Source: Prosthecobacter debontii
GTDB lineage: Bacteria > Verrucomicrobiota > Verrucomicrobiia > Verrucomicrobiales > Akkermansiaceae
Reading direction: 5' to 3'
DNA: 6,674 bases
Assembly (NCBI GenBank): GCA_945883455.1
Contig: CAMCXJ010000115.1
Coordinates: forward strand, 1-6,674
The notes under the pieces were generated by a model. The model had not been told where the DNA came from and did not search any database. It saw nothing but the letters and a program-made list of their open reading frames with translations. Positions 6,611-6,674 of the stretch are shown here, one piece after another. The first letter of the stretch is position 1, and every line of letters starts with the position of its first letter. Both the position numbers and the translations under genes were made by a program.

Positions 6611-6650
6611 TTTCACCGCAGAGGCGCAGAGGTCGCAAAGGAACGCAGAG
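6611..6650. repeat. Short-period CGCAGAG intergenic repeat
   Basis: After lgt the non-coding DNA contains TTTCACCGCAGAGG followed by further near-copies: CGCAGAG starts at 6617, 6625 and 6644, and a variant CGCAAAG at 6634, so the spacing grows 8, 9, 10 bases. Sequences of this style (ACCGCAGAGGCGCAGAGG...) are, from general knowledge, dispersed many times between genes in Verrucomicrobiota, Planctomycetota and some other genomes. Their function is not established. Only this one copy is in the window, so dispersal is inferred, not seen. Confidence 0.6.
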
Positions 6651-6674
6651 CCTTGCATGTGGGAAGATAGAAAA

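Noticed and set aside
6383..6658. Minus-strand ORF of 91 residues beginning MQGSAFLCDLCASAVKNE
   Set aside because: Its start is the reverse reading of the CGCAGAG repeat and the rest is antisense to the end of lgt; this is a typical spurious prediction.
1..6674. Defence system, mobile element, CRISPR array or biosynthetic cluster
   Set aside because: No transposase, integrase, Cas, toxin, nuclease or biosynthetic motif was seen and no regularly spaced array is present.

Overview
The window is GC-rich, densely coding and entirely plus-stranded. It holds seven protein genes and no recognisable tRNA, rRNA, CRISPR array, insertion sequence or phage gene. The likely source is the chromosome of a Verrucomicrobiota-like bacterium, or a close relative in the Planctomycetota/Verrucomicrobiota group. 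This is an inference from three things: the cyanobacterial-type glucose-6-phosphate isomerase, the short FmdB zinc ribbon followed by a charged tail, and the CGCAGAG-rich intergenic repeat at the right end, a kind of repeat I associate with these genomes. The phylum is not proven from the window.

Layout. Positions 1-835 are the C-terminal half of glucose-6-phosphate isomerase (pgi), cut by the left edge. After a 173-base leader comes a complete NAD(P)+-dependent aldehyde dehydrogenase (1009-2484). A 184-base gap with a possible hairpin leads into a run of genes: acylphosphatase (2669-2944), an FmdB-type zinc-ribbon protein (2978-3274), a single-pass membrane protein of unknown function (3338-4042), a secreted protein of unknown function with a peptidase-MA-like signature (4045-5490), and prolipoprotein diacylglyceryl transferase lgt (5508-6545). 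The last 129 bases are non-coding and carry the short-period CGCAGAG repeat.

How the genes may work together. The left part is central carbon metabolism and aldehyde oxidation. The right part is envelope-oriented: an anchored protein and an exported protein lie directly upstream of lgt, the first enzyme of lipoprotein maturation. The gaps at 4042/4045 (2 bases) and 5490/5508 (17 bases) suggest that 3338-6545 is co-transcribed. Only lgt has a clear Shine-Dalgarno sequence; the other five complete genes do not.

I found no convincing new multi-gene system. The best candidates for a second look are the two uncharacterised genes before lgt, especially the exported protein, which appears to keep a gluzincin-like layout while lacking the zinc-binding histidines.
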